This document shows, piece after piece, positions 16,523 to 25,284 of a stretch of DNA of 64,000 nucleotides. A model generated the notes under the pieces. That model did no database searches. It saw only the letters and a list, made by a program, of their open reading frames with translations, and was not told the origin of the DNA. Source of the stretch: an uncultured Collinsella sp. Its GTDB lineage: Bacteria > Actinomycetota > Coriobacteriia > Coriobacteriales > Coriobacteriaceae. How positions within the stretch are numbered: position 1 is the first letter of the stretch; every line of letters begins with the position of its first letter. Position numbers and translations under genes: made by a program. Where the stretch lies: positions 1 to 64,000 of the forward strand of contig CAKUGY010000006.1 of NCBI GenBank assembly GCA_934654835.1. The letters run 5' to 3'.

Positions 16523-18045
16523 TGGCGTTCGATACCTTTGCCGTTCACGCGGCCTGTATTCGCGGCGTCGAGGCGATTCCCGTCACGGTTGAGGTGTCGC
16601 TTGCGGGCGGCATTCCGGGTATCCAGATGCTTGGCATCCCGAGCATGGAGGTGATGGAGTCGCGCGGGCGTATTCGCTGCGCGATGCGCTCTGCAGGGTT
16701 CGAGATCCCGCGCTCGGGCATCACCGTCAACTTGGCGCCCGGCGATATCCGTAAGACCGGCAGCGGCTTCGATTTGCCGATCGCCATCGCGGTGTTGGCT
16801 GCCGACGGGCAGATTCCCCGCGATAATCTCGATCGCTGTCTCATTGCCGGCGAGCTTGGCCTGGACGGCACGGTGCTTCCCGTCAAGGGCGAGGTGGCGT
16901 TCCAGCTGCTGGCGCGCGATATGGGGCTTTCCTTTATCGCCGGCAGGTCCGATCAACATGTTCCGCTTGCGGGGGTCGACTGTGGGTTTATCGATCATCT
17001 GTCGCAGCTTGCCCACGGTATGGGCGAGGCGGCTCGGCACTATCTGGATTCCGAGGGTATCGAGGCCACCTTTGAGCTCGAACTCGATTATGCCGACGTG
17101 CTGGGGCAGGAGGTGGCCAAGCGCGGTATGGCGCTTGCAGCGGCAGGGGAGCTCGGCTTACTGATGATCGGGTCCCCAGGATCGGGCAAGACTATGCTGG
17201 CGCGCCGTATGACGGGCATCTTGCCCGAGCTTTCCGTTGAGGACCAGCAGGAGGCGCTGTGCATCCATTCGGTCTTGGGCGAGAATATCGATGGCCTGTT
17301 GGCGGGCCATCGGCCGTTCCGAAGCCCCCATCACAGCATTTCGACTGCCGGCCTCATTGGCGGCGGACGCCCGGTGCACCCGGGCGAGATTAGTTTGGCC
17401 CACGGCGGCGTGCTCTTTTTGGATGAGCTTGCCGAGTTTCCCACCGGTGTGTTGCAGACGCTTCGCCAGCCCATTGAGCGCGGCTACGTGAGGATCGTGC
17501 GTGTTGACGGTGCCTTTACCTTTCCCTCGCGCTTTCAGCTTCTTGCGGCGAGCAATCCCTGTCCCTGTGGCTTTTTGGGCGACCGCGAAGTTCCGTGTCG
17601 CTGCTCGGCATCGATGGTCGAGCGCTACCGGGCTAAGCTGCGCGGGCCTTTGGCCGACCGTATCGATATGATGCTCGACGTGACCCGCCCCGATCCCCAG
17701 GTGATTATCGAGGGTGCCGAGGGCATGTCATCGGCAGAGCTACGTGATTACGTCGTGCGCGGGCGGGCTTTTCGTGCCTGGCGCGAGGCCCATATGGACG
17801 ATGCGGACGCCGAGGCCGAGGACGATGAGTCTCGCTCCATCGATGGCGTCGTGTCGACCTTTGTGCTCGATGGGGCGGCGGAAAAGTGTGTGCTCGGTCT
17901 ATCGAAGCGCACGCATCTTACGGGCCGCGGCATCGTGCGCCTGGTGCGTATCGCACGCACCATCGCCGATGTCGCCGAGAGCGAACGGGTGACGCAGGAC
18001 CATGTGCTCGAGGCCGCGATGTATCAGGGAAGGAGGGATCAGTGA
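16522..18045 (+). CDS. comM: ComM/YifB-family AAA+ ATPase (Mg-chelatase-like)
   Basis: Hexameric helicase-like AAA+ protein that promotes branch migration during natural transformation in studied species. The 507-residue protein has an N-terminal Lon-protease-like fold (VEVSLAGGIPGIQMLGIP), Walker A GSPGSGKTMLARR, Walker B GGVLFLDELAEF and the SNPCPCGF cysteine motif. Start ATG overlaps the yraN stop, and dprA overlaps its own stop, so the three are tightly coupled. A short acidic insert (DDADAEAEDDE) lies near residue 430. Confidence 0.95.
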   Translation: MAFDTFAVHAACIRGVEAIPVTVEVSLAGGIPGIQMLGIPSMEVMESRGRIRCAMRSAGFEIPRSGITVNLAPGDIRKTGSGFDLPIAIAVLAADGQIPRDNLDRCLIAGELGLDGTVLPVKGEVAFQLLARDMGLSFIAGRSDQHVPLAGVDCGFIDHLSQLAHGMGEAARHYLDSEGIEATFELELDYADVLGQEVAKRGMALAAAGELGLLMIGSPGSGKTMLARRMTGILPELSVEDQQEALCIHSVLGENIDGLLAGHRPFRSPHHSISTAGLIGGGRPVHPGEISLAHGGVLFLDELAEFPTGVLQTLRQPIERGYVRIVRVDGAFTFPSRFQLLAASNPCPCGFLGDREVPCRCSASMVERYRAKLRGPLADRIDMMLDVTRPDPQVIIEGAEGMSSAELRDYVVRGRAFRAWREAHMDDADAEAEDDESRSIDGVVSTFVLDGAAEKCVLGLSKRTHLTGRGIVRLVRIARTIADVAESERVTQDHVLEAAMYQGRRDQ

Positions 18046-18977
18046 TGGGCGAGGCCCGCTTTGAGCTGCATCCCGGGGATGAGCTGTACCCATCGACCGT
18101 TCTCGAATTATCGGATGTCCCTCAGACGCTCTACGTGCGTGGCGACCCAGAGGTGCTTTCGACGCCGGCGCTTTCGATTATCGGTGCGCGCAAGGCGTCT
18201 CCCTACGGTCTTGCCGTGGCGGAGCTCGCGGCCAAGGTTGCCGTCGAGGCGGGGGTGACGGTTGTCTCGGGCGGCGCGGTCGGTTGCGACCAGGCGTCGG
18301 GCTGGGCCGCGGTCAATGCCGGCGGCAAGCATGTCGTGGTCTTGGGAACGGGCGCCGATGTGGTCTACCCGCGCTCGAGTGCGGGGCTCATCACGCGCAC
18401 GCTTGATACGGGCGGCGCGGTCGTGTCGATCTCGCCGTGGGGTATGGGGCCGCGCAAGTTTGCCTTCCCGCGGCGCAATCGCGTGATTGCCGCACTATCG
18501 CAGGCGCTCTTTGTGTCTGAGGCGGGCATGCCCTCGGGTACGTTCTCGACGGCCGAGGCCGCTATGGACCTGGGACGCGAGCTGCTTGCCGTGCCGGGCT
18601 CAATCTTATCGCCCGAGTCGCGTGGCACGAATTACCTCATTGCGAACGGAGCGTGCTGCATCGTGGACGAGGAATCCATCGAGATGGCCATCTCGCGCAT
18701 CTACGGCACGCTGCGCTATTCGCGTCCCGATGCGCCCGGCATCGCCGATTTGGACCCCACGCAGCAGGCCGTGATGCATGCGCTCATTGCCTCGCCGCTC
18801 AAGGTCGACGACATTGCCGCGCTCGTCTCCCTCGATGCCGTTGGCGTGCTTAAACTCCTGGGCTCGCTCGAGCTTGAGGGGCTCATCGAGCGCATGATGG
18901 ATGGAAGGTATGCGCCCTCAAAGTTTGCGCTTCACGCTCAGACGCCCTTCGGTCACAATGGAAAGCGTGTCAATTAG
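18045..18977 (+). CDS. dprA: DNA-processing protein DprA
   Basis: Loads RecA on incoming single-stranded DNA during transformation. The Rossmann-type core is clear: TLYVRGDPEVL, SIIGARKASPYG, VSGGAVGCDQAS, FPRRNRVIAALSQA and SRGTNYLIANGA. A C-terminal winged-helix-like region follows (about 245-300). At 310 residues the usual N-terminal SAM-like domain is nearly absent. Start ATG overlaps the comM stop (TGATG), with AAGGAGGG 8 bases upstream. Confidence 0.94.
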   Translation: MGEARFELHPGDELYPSTVLELSDVPQTLYVRGDPEVLSTPALSIIGARKASPYGLAVAELAAKVAVEAGVTVVSGGAVGCDQASGWAAVNAGGKHVVVLGTGADVVYPRSSAGLITRTLDTGGAVVSISPWGMGPRKFAFPRRNRVIAALSQALFVSEAGMPSGTFSTAEAAMDLGRELLAVPGSILSPESRGTNYLIANGACCIVDEESIEMAISRIYGTLRYSRPDAPGIADLDPTQQAVMHALIASPLKVDDIAALVSLDAVGVLKLLGSLELEGLIERMMDGRYAPSKFALHAQTPFGHNGKRVN

Positions 18978-18991
18978 AAAGGTGTTTGCAG

Positions 18992-20329
18992 ATGCTGTTT
19001 GATCAGGTGACGGTTATCGGTGGCGGTCTGGCTGGATCGGAATGTGCGATTCAACTGGCGGATCGCGGGTTCGCCGTAAAGCTGTGCGAGATGCGCCCCC
19101 AGGTGAGTTCTCCGGCCCATCATACCGATCACCTGGCGGAGCTCGTCTGCTCCAATTCGTTTAAGTCGACCCGTCCCGATTCTGCCGCCGGCCTGCTAAA
19201 GGCCGAGCTTGAGCGTATGGGTTCGGTGCTGCTCGACTGCGCGCATCGTGCGGCCGTTCCCGCCGGTGGAGCCCTGGCGGTCGACCGTGTCAAATTTTCC
19301 GAGCTCGTCGAGGCCGAGGTTGCCGCACGCCCCAATATCGAGGTCGTCCACGGCGAGGTCACCCAGATCCCTGAGGGCCACGTGGTCATCGCCGCGGGTC
19401 CCTTGTGCTCGCCGGCGTTGAGCGAGGAGGTCATGAAGCTCGTCGGCGGCGATGCCATGGCGTTCTTTGACGCGGCGGCCCCGATTGTGGATGCCTCGAC
19501 GCTCGATATGGACGTGCTGTTCTCGCAGTCGCGCTACGAGGAGCAGGGGAATGGCGACTATCTCAACGCCCCGCTCAATAAGGAAGAGTACGAGGCCTTT
19601 ATCGAGGCGCTTACCACCGCCGACCGCGTGGTGCTAAAGGATTTTGAAGGAGGCGACCTGTTCCAGGCCTGCCAGCCTGCCGAGGAGGTTGCGCGCACCG
19701 GCAAGGACGCCATCCGCTTTGGCGCCATGAAGCCCGTCGGACTCACCGATCCGCGTACCGGTCGCCGTCCCTGGGCGGCGATTCAGCTACGCGCCGAGAA
19801 CAAGGAAAAGACCGCCTATAACCTGGTGGGCTTCCAGACCAACCTGACCTTTGGCGAGCAGAAGCGCGTCTTCCATATGGTTCCCGGTCTGGAGAACGCC
19901 GAGTTCTTCCGCTACGGCGTCATGCACCGCAACACCTTTGTCGATGCGCCGCACGTGCTCGACGGCACTTTTGCCGTGCCCGGTACGAGCGTGCGCCTGG
20001 CTGGCCAGATCACCGGCACCGAGGGGTACATGGAGGCCGTGGCGACCGGTCTGCTCGCCGCGCTCAACACTTATGCCGAGGCTATCGGGGCACAGCCCGT
20101 CGAGCTGCCTCGCGTGGGCGCCCTGGGTGCGCTCGTGGGTTATGCGACCGATCCGGCTACGGTGGGCTACCAGCCCATGCATGTCAACTTTGGCCTGGTG
20201 CCGCCGCTCCAGGACGGCAAGCGCCGCAGCAAGCGCGACCGTTACCAGGCTTATGCGGACCGTGCCCTCGAGGCCCTCGATGCCTACTTGGCCACGCGTT
20301 CCGACTTGTTTGGGGGCGACCGGTCATAG
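18992..20329 (+). CDS. trmFO: Methylenetetrahydrofolate-dependent tRNA-(uracil-5-)-methyltransferase TrmFO
   Basis: FAD- and folate-dependent enzyme making ribothymidine at U54 of tRNA, used by many Gram-positive bacteria instead of TrmA. The 445-residue protein has the FAD motif VIGGGLAGSECAIQLADRG and the diagnostic RPQVSSPAHHTDHLAELVC/SNSFKS block, with the catalytic Cys region in it. ATG at 18992 is chosen over an in-frame TTG two codons earlier for spacing to GAAAGG. The gene usually found between dprA and trmFO in Firmicutes (topA) is absent here. Confidence 0.95.
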   Translation: MLFDQVTVIGGGLAGSECAIQLADRGFAVKLCEMRPQVSSPAHHTDHLAELVCSNSFKSTRPDSAAGLLKAELERMGSVLLDCAHRAAVPAGGALAVDRVKFSELVEAEVAARPNIEVVHGEVTQIPEGHVVIAAGPLCSPALSEEVMKLVGGDAMAFFDAAAPIVDASTLDMDVLFSQSRYEEQGNGDYLNAPLNKEEYEAFIEALTTADRVVLKDFEGGDLFQACQPAEEVARTGKDAIRFGAMKPVGLTDPRTGRRPWAAIQLRAENKEKTAYNLVGFQTNLTFGEQKRVFHMVPGLENAEFFRYGVMHRNTFVDAPHVLDGTFAVPGTSVRLAGQITGTEGYMEAVATGLLAALNTYAEAIGAQPVELPRVGALGALVGYATDPATVGYQPMHVNFGLVPPLQDGKRRSKRDRYQAYADRALEALDAYLATRSDLFGGDRS

Positions 20330-20403
20330 CATTTGACCTGTACGATGCCGTCGACTCGTTCATAGCCTATATCGCACGCGTCGAAGGGCTCGCCCCCAAT
20401 ACC

Positions 20404-21246
20404 GTGACTGCCTACGCTTCTCGGTTGGAGCGTTTCACCGCATGGTGCGAACGCGAAGACGTCGACGCTCGCACCGTCGGCGTTAGGACCGTTCGCTCCT
20501 ATTTGGCCGAGCTGTCGCGTGACCAGGTGGCGCCTCGCACGCTTGCGGCGCATCTGTCCGCCATTCGTTCGCTCTATCGGTGGATGGCGGCCGAGGGAAT
20601 TGTCGAGGGCGATGCGGTCTCGGCGATATCATCGCCCAAGCTTCCGCGCGATCTGCCCGGAGTGTTGACGACCCGGCAAGTCGAGGCGCTGCTCAGGGCT
20701 CCTGACACCTCGAAGCCCGCGGGGCTGCGTGATGCGGCGATGCTCGAGCTGCTTTATGCCTCCGGTGCGCGCATCTCGGAGCTCGCGGCGCTCAATGTGG
20801 AGTCCGTCGCATGGTCCGAGCGCACGCTGCGGCTTTGGGGCAAGGGCAGCAAGGAGCGCATCGTGCCCCTGTATCGACGCGCGCTCGAGGTGACCCGCAC
20901 CTATATCGAGGAGGGGAGACCGGCGCTGCTCGCCCAGGCAAAGCGCCGAGATGTCGCAAACGGTCCGCATCCGCTGTTTATATCTGCGCGCGGCAACCGC
21001 ATGAGTGCCGCTATGCTCAGGAGGCGGTTTCATATGCTCGCGACACTCGCCGGTATTCCGGCCGACATCGCCCCGCATGCGATGCGCCATACCTTTGCGA
21101 CTGATCTGCTCGAGGGCGGTGCGGACTTGCGCTCGGTTCAGGAACTGCTGGGACATGCGAGCCTGTCCACGACGCAGATCTACACGCATCTCACGCCCGA
21201 TCGGCTCAAGCGGGCCGTGAGCCAGGCCCATCCCCGCGGCGAGTAG
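20404..21246 (+). CDS. xerC: Tyrosine recombinase XerC-like (start uncertain, probably upstream)
   Basis: Site-specific tyrosine recombinase for chromosome dimer resolution. All catalytic residues are present: Arg in SGARISEL, Lys in GKGSKER, HAMRH, GHASLSTTQ and nucleophile Tyr in IYTHL. The first ATG/GTG/TTG in this frame is GTG at 20404. Yet the frame is open and conserved upstream: codons from 20341 read YDAVDSFIAYIARVEGLAPN, the usual first helix of the XerC core-binding domain. The true start may be ATA at 20326 (GGGGG 9 bases upstream) or CTG at 20338, adding 22-26 residues to the 280 counted here. It follows trmFO with overlap or close contact. Confidence 0.88.
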   Translation: MTAYASRLERFTAWCEREDVDARTVGVRTVRSYLAELSRDQVAPRTLAAHLSAIRSLYRWMAAEGIVEGDAVSAISSPKLPRDLPGVLTTRQVEALLRAPDTSKPAGLRDAAMLELLYASGARISELAALNVESVAWSERTLRLWGKGSKERIVPLYRRALEVTRTYIEEGRPALLAQAKRRDVANGPHPLFISARGNRMSAAMLRRRFHMLATLAGIPADIAPHAMRHTFATDLLEGGADLRSVQELLGHASLSTTQIYTHLTPDRLKRAVSQAHPRGE

Positions 21247-21293
21247 CAGAGGTGTCACCGCGTCGCACCGAGGTGTGTGGTTTTGATTGCGGG

Positions 21294-21322
21294 TTGGCAG
21301 GAAGAAGTAATCCTGCTATCAT
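21294..21322 (+). promoter_or_regulatory. Promoter of rpsB-tsf
   Basis: TTGGCA, 17 bases, TATCAT, leaving a leader of about 135 bases before rpsB. Confidence 0.65.
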
Positions 21323-21361
21323 TCATCGGGTTGCTTCACGGCAACAGGTTTTTATCACGCA

Positions 21362-21439
21362 CGCGCGGCTACTTCATACCGTGGTGCCCGGGCTTTGGTA
21401 GCACATGTCCGGGTTGGTTTTGGAGGATGACCCCGCGCG
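21362..21439 (+). promoter_or_regulatory. Structured rpsB leader
   Basis: CGCGCGG (21362-21368) can pair with CCGCGCG (21433-21439), enclosing a second stem CCCGG (21387-21391) with CCGGG (21409-21413). The long leader of a ribosomal-protein operon makes autoregulation by S2 plausible. I do not recognise a named motif. Confidence 0.35.
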
Positions 21440-21463
21440 GAGGCAAACCACAGGAGGTTTAAC

Positions 21464-22192
21464 ATGGCTACCAAGATTAATATCCGCACCCTACTCGAGG
21501 CCGGCTGCCACTTCGGTCACCAGACCCGTCGCTGGAACCCCAAGATGAAGCCGTTCATCTTCGGTGAGCGCAACGGCATCTACATCCTCGACCTCAAGCA
21601 GACCATCCTCGACGCCGACCAGGCCTACACCTTTGTCAAGAACGTCGCCAAGGGTGGCAACGTGCTGTTCGTCGGCACCAAGAAGCAGGCTCAGGAGGCC
21701 GTCAAGAACGCTGCTGAGCGCGCCAACATGCCCTACATCAACCAGCGTTGGCTCGGCGGTATGCTGACCAACTTCGTGACCATCCGCTCCCGCATCAACC
21801 GCATGGAGGAGCTCGAGGCCATGGTCGAGGACGGCCGCATGGCTGTTCTGCCCAAGAAGGAGCAGGCTGTTCTGGGTAAGGAGCTCACCAAGCTCCAGAC
21901 CAACCTCGGTGGCGCCCGCGATATGAAGGGTCTGCCCCAGGCTCTCTTCGTCATCGACACCAAGCGCGAGGAGAACGCCATCAAGGAGGCCCAGCGCCTG
22001 AACATCCCCGTCGTCGCTCTGATCGACACCAACTCCGATCCCGACGAGGTCGAGTACGGCATCCCCTGCAACGATGACGCTATTTCCGCTGTCACCCTTA
22101 TGTGCGAGCTCATGGCTGACGCCTGCCTCGCCGGCTCCGGCAAGGAGCAGGTCTCCGAGGCCGAGATGGCCGCTGAGCCCAAGGCCGAGTAA
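21464..22192 (+). CDS. rpsB: 30S ribosomal protein uS2
   Basis: Small-subunit ribosomal protein. It starts with the typical IRTLLEAGCHFGHQTRRWNPKM and carries INQRWLGGMLTNF and PVVALIDTNSDPDEVEYGIP. The 242 residues are normal. AGGAGGTTT lies 7 bases before ATG. It shares its operon with tsf, the near-universal pairing. Confidence 0.97.
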   Translation: MATKINIRTLLEAGCHFGHQTRRWNPKMKPFIFGERNGIYILDLKQTILDADQAYTFVKNVAKGGNVLFVGTKKQAQEAVKNAAERANMPYINQRWLGGMLTNFVTIRSRINRMEELEAMVEDGRMAVLPKKEQAVLGKELTKLQTNLGGARDMKGLPQALFVIDTKREENAIKEAQRLNIPVVALIDTNSDPDEVEYGIPCNDDAISAVTLMCELMADACLAGSGKEQVSEAEMAAEPKAE

Positions 22193-22237
22193 ATCAGTCT
22201 TAGTTCATTCTTTTTCATCTCTTTGAAAGGAACCACA

Positions 22238-23107
22238 ATGGCCCAGATTACCGCCGCTATGGTCAAGCAGCTCCGCGAGATGACCGACTCCCCGATGATG
22301 GAGTGCAAGAAGGCTCTCGTCGAGGCTGACGGCGACATGGACGCCGCTGTCGACGTTCTGCGCAAGAACGGCCTCGCCAAGGCTGCCAAGAAGGCTGGCC
22401 GTGAGACCAACGAGGGCGCTGTCGCCGCGTTCGTCTCCGAGGACGGCAAGTCCGGCGCTCTGCTTGAGCTCTCCTGCGAGACCGACTTCGTCGGCTCCAA
22501 CGCCAAGTTCACCGGCTTTGCTTCCAAGGTCGCCGAGGTTGTCGCCACCACCGAGCCGGCTGACGTCGACGCTCTGCTCGAGAAGCCGATGGGCGAGGAG
22601 ACCGTTTCCTCCGAGCTCACCGAGATGATTCACATCATGGGCGAGAACATGAAGATCGCTCGTTTCGCCGCCCGCAAGGCCGAGAACGGCGCTCTCGCTT
22701 CTTACATCCACATGGGTGGTAAGATCGGCGTCCTCGTCGAGTTCGCTTTCGAGAAGGCCGAGACCGCTCAGGCTGAGTCCTTCAAGACTTTTGCTCACGA
22801 CGTTGCCCTTCAGGTTGCTGCTGTCGCCCCGATCTGCGCTACCCGCGATCAGGTTCCGGCTGAGACCGTCGAGCACGAGAAGCAGATCTACATGGCTCAG
22901 GCTGCCGAGTCCGGCAAGCCCGAGGCTATCCAGGAGAAGATGGCTGTTGGCCGTCTGGAGAAGTTCTACAAGCAGTCCGTGCTCACTGAGCAGGAGTTCA
23001 TCAAGGACAGCTCCCTCACCATCAAGAAGTACGCCGAGCAGGTCTCCAAGGAGCTCGGCGACACCATTACTGTCGTTGCCTTCGACCGTCTGGTCCGTGG
23101 CGAGTAA
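22238..23107 (+). CDS. tsf: Elongation factor Ts
   Basis: Nucleotide exchange factor for EF-Tu. The 289-residue protein shows the N-terminal UBA-like domain (VKQLREMTDSPMMECKKAL), the TDFV motif within CETDFVGSNAKF and the C-terminal dimerisation domain. ATG at 22238 has GAAAGGA upstream; an in-frame ATG 5 codons earlier overlaps that ribosome binding site and is rejected. Confidence 0.97.
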   Translation: MAQITAAMVKQLREMTDSPMMECKKALVEADGDMDAAVDVLRKNGLAKAAKKAGRETNEGAVAAFVSEDGKSGALLELSCETDFVGSNAKFTGFASKVAEVVATTEPADVDALLEKPMGEETVSSELTEMIHIMGENMKIARFAARKAENGALASYIHMGGKIGVLVEFAFEKAETAQAESFKTFAHDVALQVAAVAPICATRDQVPAETVEHEKQIYMAQAAESGKPEAIQEKMAVGRLEKFYKQSVLTEQEFIKDSSLTIKKYAEQVSKELGDTITVVAFDRLVRGE

Positions 23108-23131
23108 ATAAGCTCTTGTAGCTGGTAATGA

Positions 23132-23165
23132 GCAGGCTGTGGGTTTTACTCACAGCCTGCTTTTT
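23132..23165 (+). terminator. Intrinsic terminator of rpsB-tsf
   Basis: GCAGGCTGTG pairs with CACAGCCTGC around a short T-rich loop, followed by TTTTT. Confidence 0.93.
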
Positions 23166-23224
23166 CATGGCTCTTATCAGAGCCTTTGCTATCATATTGA
23201 GAGTCTAATTAAAGGAGGATCGCT

Positions 23225-23947
23225 TTGTCCGACATCCGATATAAACGCGTGCTTCTTAAGCTTTCCGGCGAAGCACTGATGGGCGACGGCCACTATGGTA
23301 TCGACCCCAAGGTTACCGACCATCTTGCCAAGCAGGTCAAGGAACTGCTCGCCGTTGGCCATGAGGTCGGCGTCGTTGTCGGCGGCGGCAATATTTTCCG
23401 CGGCATGGCCGGTGCTGCCGGTGGCATGGAGCGTGCTCAGGCCGACTACATGGGCATGCTGGCAACCGTTATGAACGCGCTTGCCCTGCAGGATGCCTTT
23501 GAGCACAACGATGTTCCCTGCCGCGTGATGAGCGCTATCCAGATGAACGAGATCTGCGAGCCCTATATTCGCCGTCGCGCCATCAACCACCTTTCCAAGG
23601 GTAATGTCGTTATCTTTGCCGCCGGTTCGGGCAATCCGTACTTTACGACCGACACCGCCGCGGCTCTTCGTGCCTGTGAGATTGGTGCCGAGATTCTTAT
23701 CAAGGCCACTAAGGTCGACGGTATCTATGACAAGGATCCCGTCAAGTGCGCCGATGCCGTCCGCTTTGACAAGATCACCTATCACGAGGTGCTCGTCCGC
23801 GGCCTGCAGGTTATGGATTCCACGGCTACGGCACTGTGCCAGGATAACCGTATGCCGATTTTGGTCCTCAACATCGATGGCGAGGACACCGTCAAGCGCG
23901 CGCTCGCGGGTGAGCCCGTCGGCACGCTCGTCTATCAGGAGGATTAA
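23225..23947 (+). CDS. pyrH: UMP kinase
   Basis: Phosphorylates UMP to UDP, the first kinase step after UMP synthesis. The 240-residue amino-acid-kinase-fold protein has KRVLLKLSGEAL, VVGGGNIFRG and the C-terminal NIDGEDTVKRALAGE. Start TTG at 23225 follows AAAGGAGG by 8 bases. It heads pyrH-frr-uppS-cdsA-dxr-rseP-ispG-proS. Promoter elements upstream are weak. Confidence 0.96.
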   Translation: MSDIRYKRVLLKLSGEALMGDGHYGIDPKVTDHLAKQVKELLAVGHEVGVVVGGGNIFRGMAGAAGGMERAQADYMGMLATVMNALALQDAFEHNDVPCRVMSAIQMNEICEPYIRRRAINHLSKGNVVIFAAGSGNPYFTTDTAAALRACEIGAEILIKATKVDGIYDKDPVKCADAVRFDKITYHEVLVRGLQVMDSTATALCQDNRMPILVLNIDGEDTVKRALAGEPVGTLVYQED

Positions 23948-23949
23948 GC

Positions 23950-24486
23950 ATGGCAGAGAACATCACCGCCCACATGGACAAGTCGCTCGAGTCCCTCAAG
24001 CACAACTTCTCCAAGGTCCGTACTGGCCGCGCCAACGCCAACATTCTGTCTGACATCACCGTCGATTACTACGGTGTTCCCACGCCGGTCACGCAGGTCG
24101 CTGCCGTTAAGACCCCCGAGGCCCACATGCTGCTTATCGAGCCGTGGGACAAGGCGCTCATCAACGCCATCGTCAAGGCCATCAGCGCCTCCGATCTGGG
24201 CATTACCCCCAACTCCGATGGCACCGTCGTGCGTCTGCCGTTCCCGGCTCCCACCGAGGAGCGTCGTCGCGAGCTCGTCAAGGAGTGCCGCGAGTACGCC
24301 GAGCAGGCCAAGGTCTCCATCCGCAACATCCGTCGCGACTTCAACAACAAGCTCGAGCGTGACGAGGAGCTCACCGAGGACGATGTCCGTCGCGAGCAGG
24401 CCAAGGTCCAGAAGCATACCGACGAGTATGTCGCCAAGGTCGAGGAGCTTCTGAAGGAAAAAGAAGCCGAGGTCATGGAGATCTAA
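23950..24486 (+). CDS. frr: Ribosome recycling factor
   Basis: Splits post-termination ribosomes with EF-G. The protein has the RRF signatures KVRTGRANANILSDITVDYYG and the coiled-coil C-terminus. At 178 residues it lacks about 5-7 N-terminal residues of the usual 185. It starts 2 bases after pyrH. Confidence 0.96.
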   Translation: MAENITAHMDKSLESLKHNFSKVRTGRANANILSDITVDYYGVPTPVTQVAAVKTPEAHMLLIEPWDKALINAIVKAISASDLGITPNSDGTVVRLPFPAPTEERRRELVKECREYAEQAKVSIRNIRRDFNNKLERDEELTEDDVRREQAKVQKHTDEYVAKVEELLKEKEAEVMEI

Positions 24487-24487
24487 G

Positions 24488-25282
24488 GTGCAATACGACG
24501 AGAACAAACTGGTCGAGTACTTTGCCGACGCCCCCGCGGGCGTCGGTTTTTCCGACCTTGACCTCAATAATATTCCGCATCATATCTCGTGCATCATGGA
24601 CGGCAACGGTCGCTGGGCCACGGCTCGCGGTCTTGCTCGTACCGAGGGCCATAAGGCCGGTATCGTCTCCCTTCGCGAGATCATTACCGCATGCGTGCGC
24701 CTGGGCGTTGATGTCCTTTCTGCCTATGCGTTTTCCACCGAAAACTGGAATCGCCCACAGCACGAGGTCAATGTCCTGATGCATCTGTTTGCCAAGACGT
24801 TTATCGACGAGCTGCCGCTGCTCAAGCGCGAAAACGTGCGCGTCGTCTTTTTGGGTGATATTTCTGCGCTGCCCAAGAAGACCCGCGACGTCTTTGATCG
24901 TGGCCTTGCCGAGTGCGCCGACCACACTGGCATGACGCTGGCACTTGCCGTCAACTACGGTGCTCGTGCCGAGATCACCCGTGCTGTCCGTCAGCTTGCA
25001 TTCGATGCCGCCGCCGGTAAGATCGATCCTGCCGCGATCGACGATGACATGGTTGCCTCGCACCTGTATACTGCCGGCCTGCCCGATCCGGAGCTTGTGA
25101 TTCGCACCTCCGGCGAGCTTCGCCTTTCGAACTATCTGCTGTGGCAGGTTGCCTATTCCGAGTTTTATGTCACCGATACCTATTGGCCTGACTTTGATCG
25201 CTGGGGCCTTGTCGACGCCATTTTGGCCTACCAGGGCCGCGACCGTAGGTTTGGTGGACTCAGCAAGACCGAGGAGGCTTAA
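24488..25282 (+). CDS. uppS: Isoprenyl transferase (undecaprenyl diphosphate synthase type)
   Basis: Cis-prenyltransferase that makes the C55 lipid carrier for peptidoglycan and glycan export. The 264-residue protein carries the catalytic Asp in CIMDGNGRWA (about residue 38), YAFSTENWNRP and the C-terminal RLSNYLLWQVAYSEFY. GTG start lies 1 base after frr. The ~30 residues before the core are non-conserved. Confidence 0.95.
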   Translation: MQYDENKLVEYFADAPAGVGFSDLDLNNIPHHISCIMDGNGRWATARGLARTEGHKAGIVSLREIITACVRLGVDVLSAYAFSTENWNRPQHEVNVLMHLFAKTFIDELPLLKRENVRVVFLGDISALPKKTRDVFDRGLAECADHTGMTLALAVNYGARAEITRAVRQLAFDAAAGKIDPAAIDDDMVASHLYTAGLPDPELVIRTSGELRLSNYLLWQVAYSEFYVTDTYWPDFDRWGLVDAILAYQGRDRRFGGLSKTEEA

Positions 25283-25284
25283 TC

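Noticed and set aside
20404..21246. xerC as a phage or mobile-element integrase
   Set aside because: Its position after trmFO matches housekeeping XerC, no attachment site or phage genes are near, and base composition matches the neighbours.
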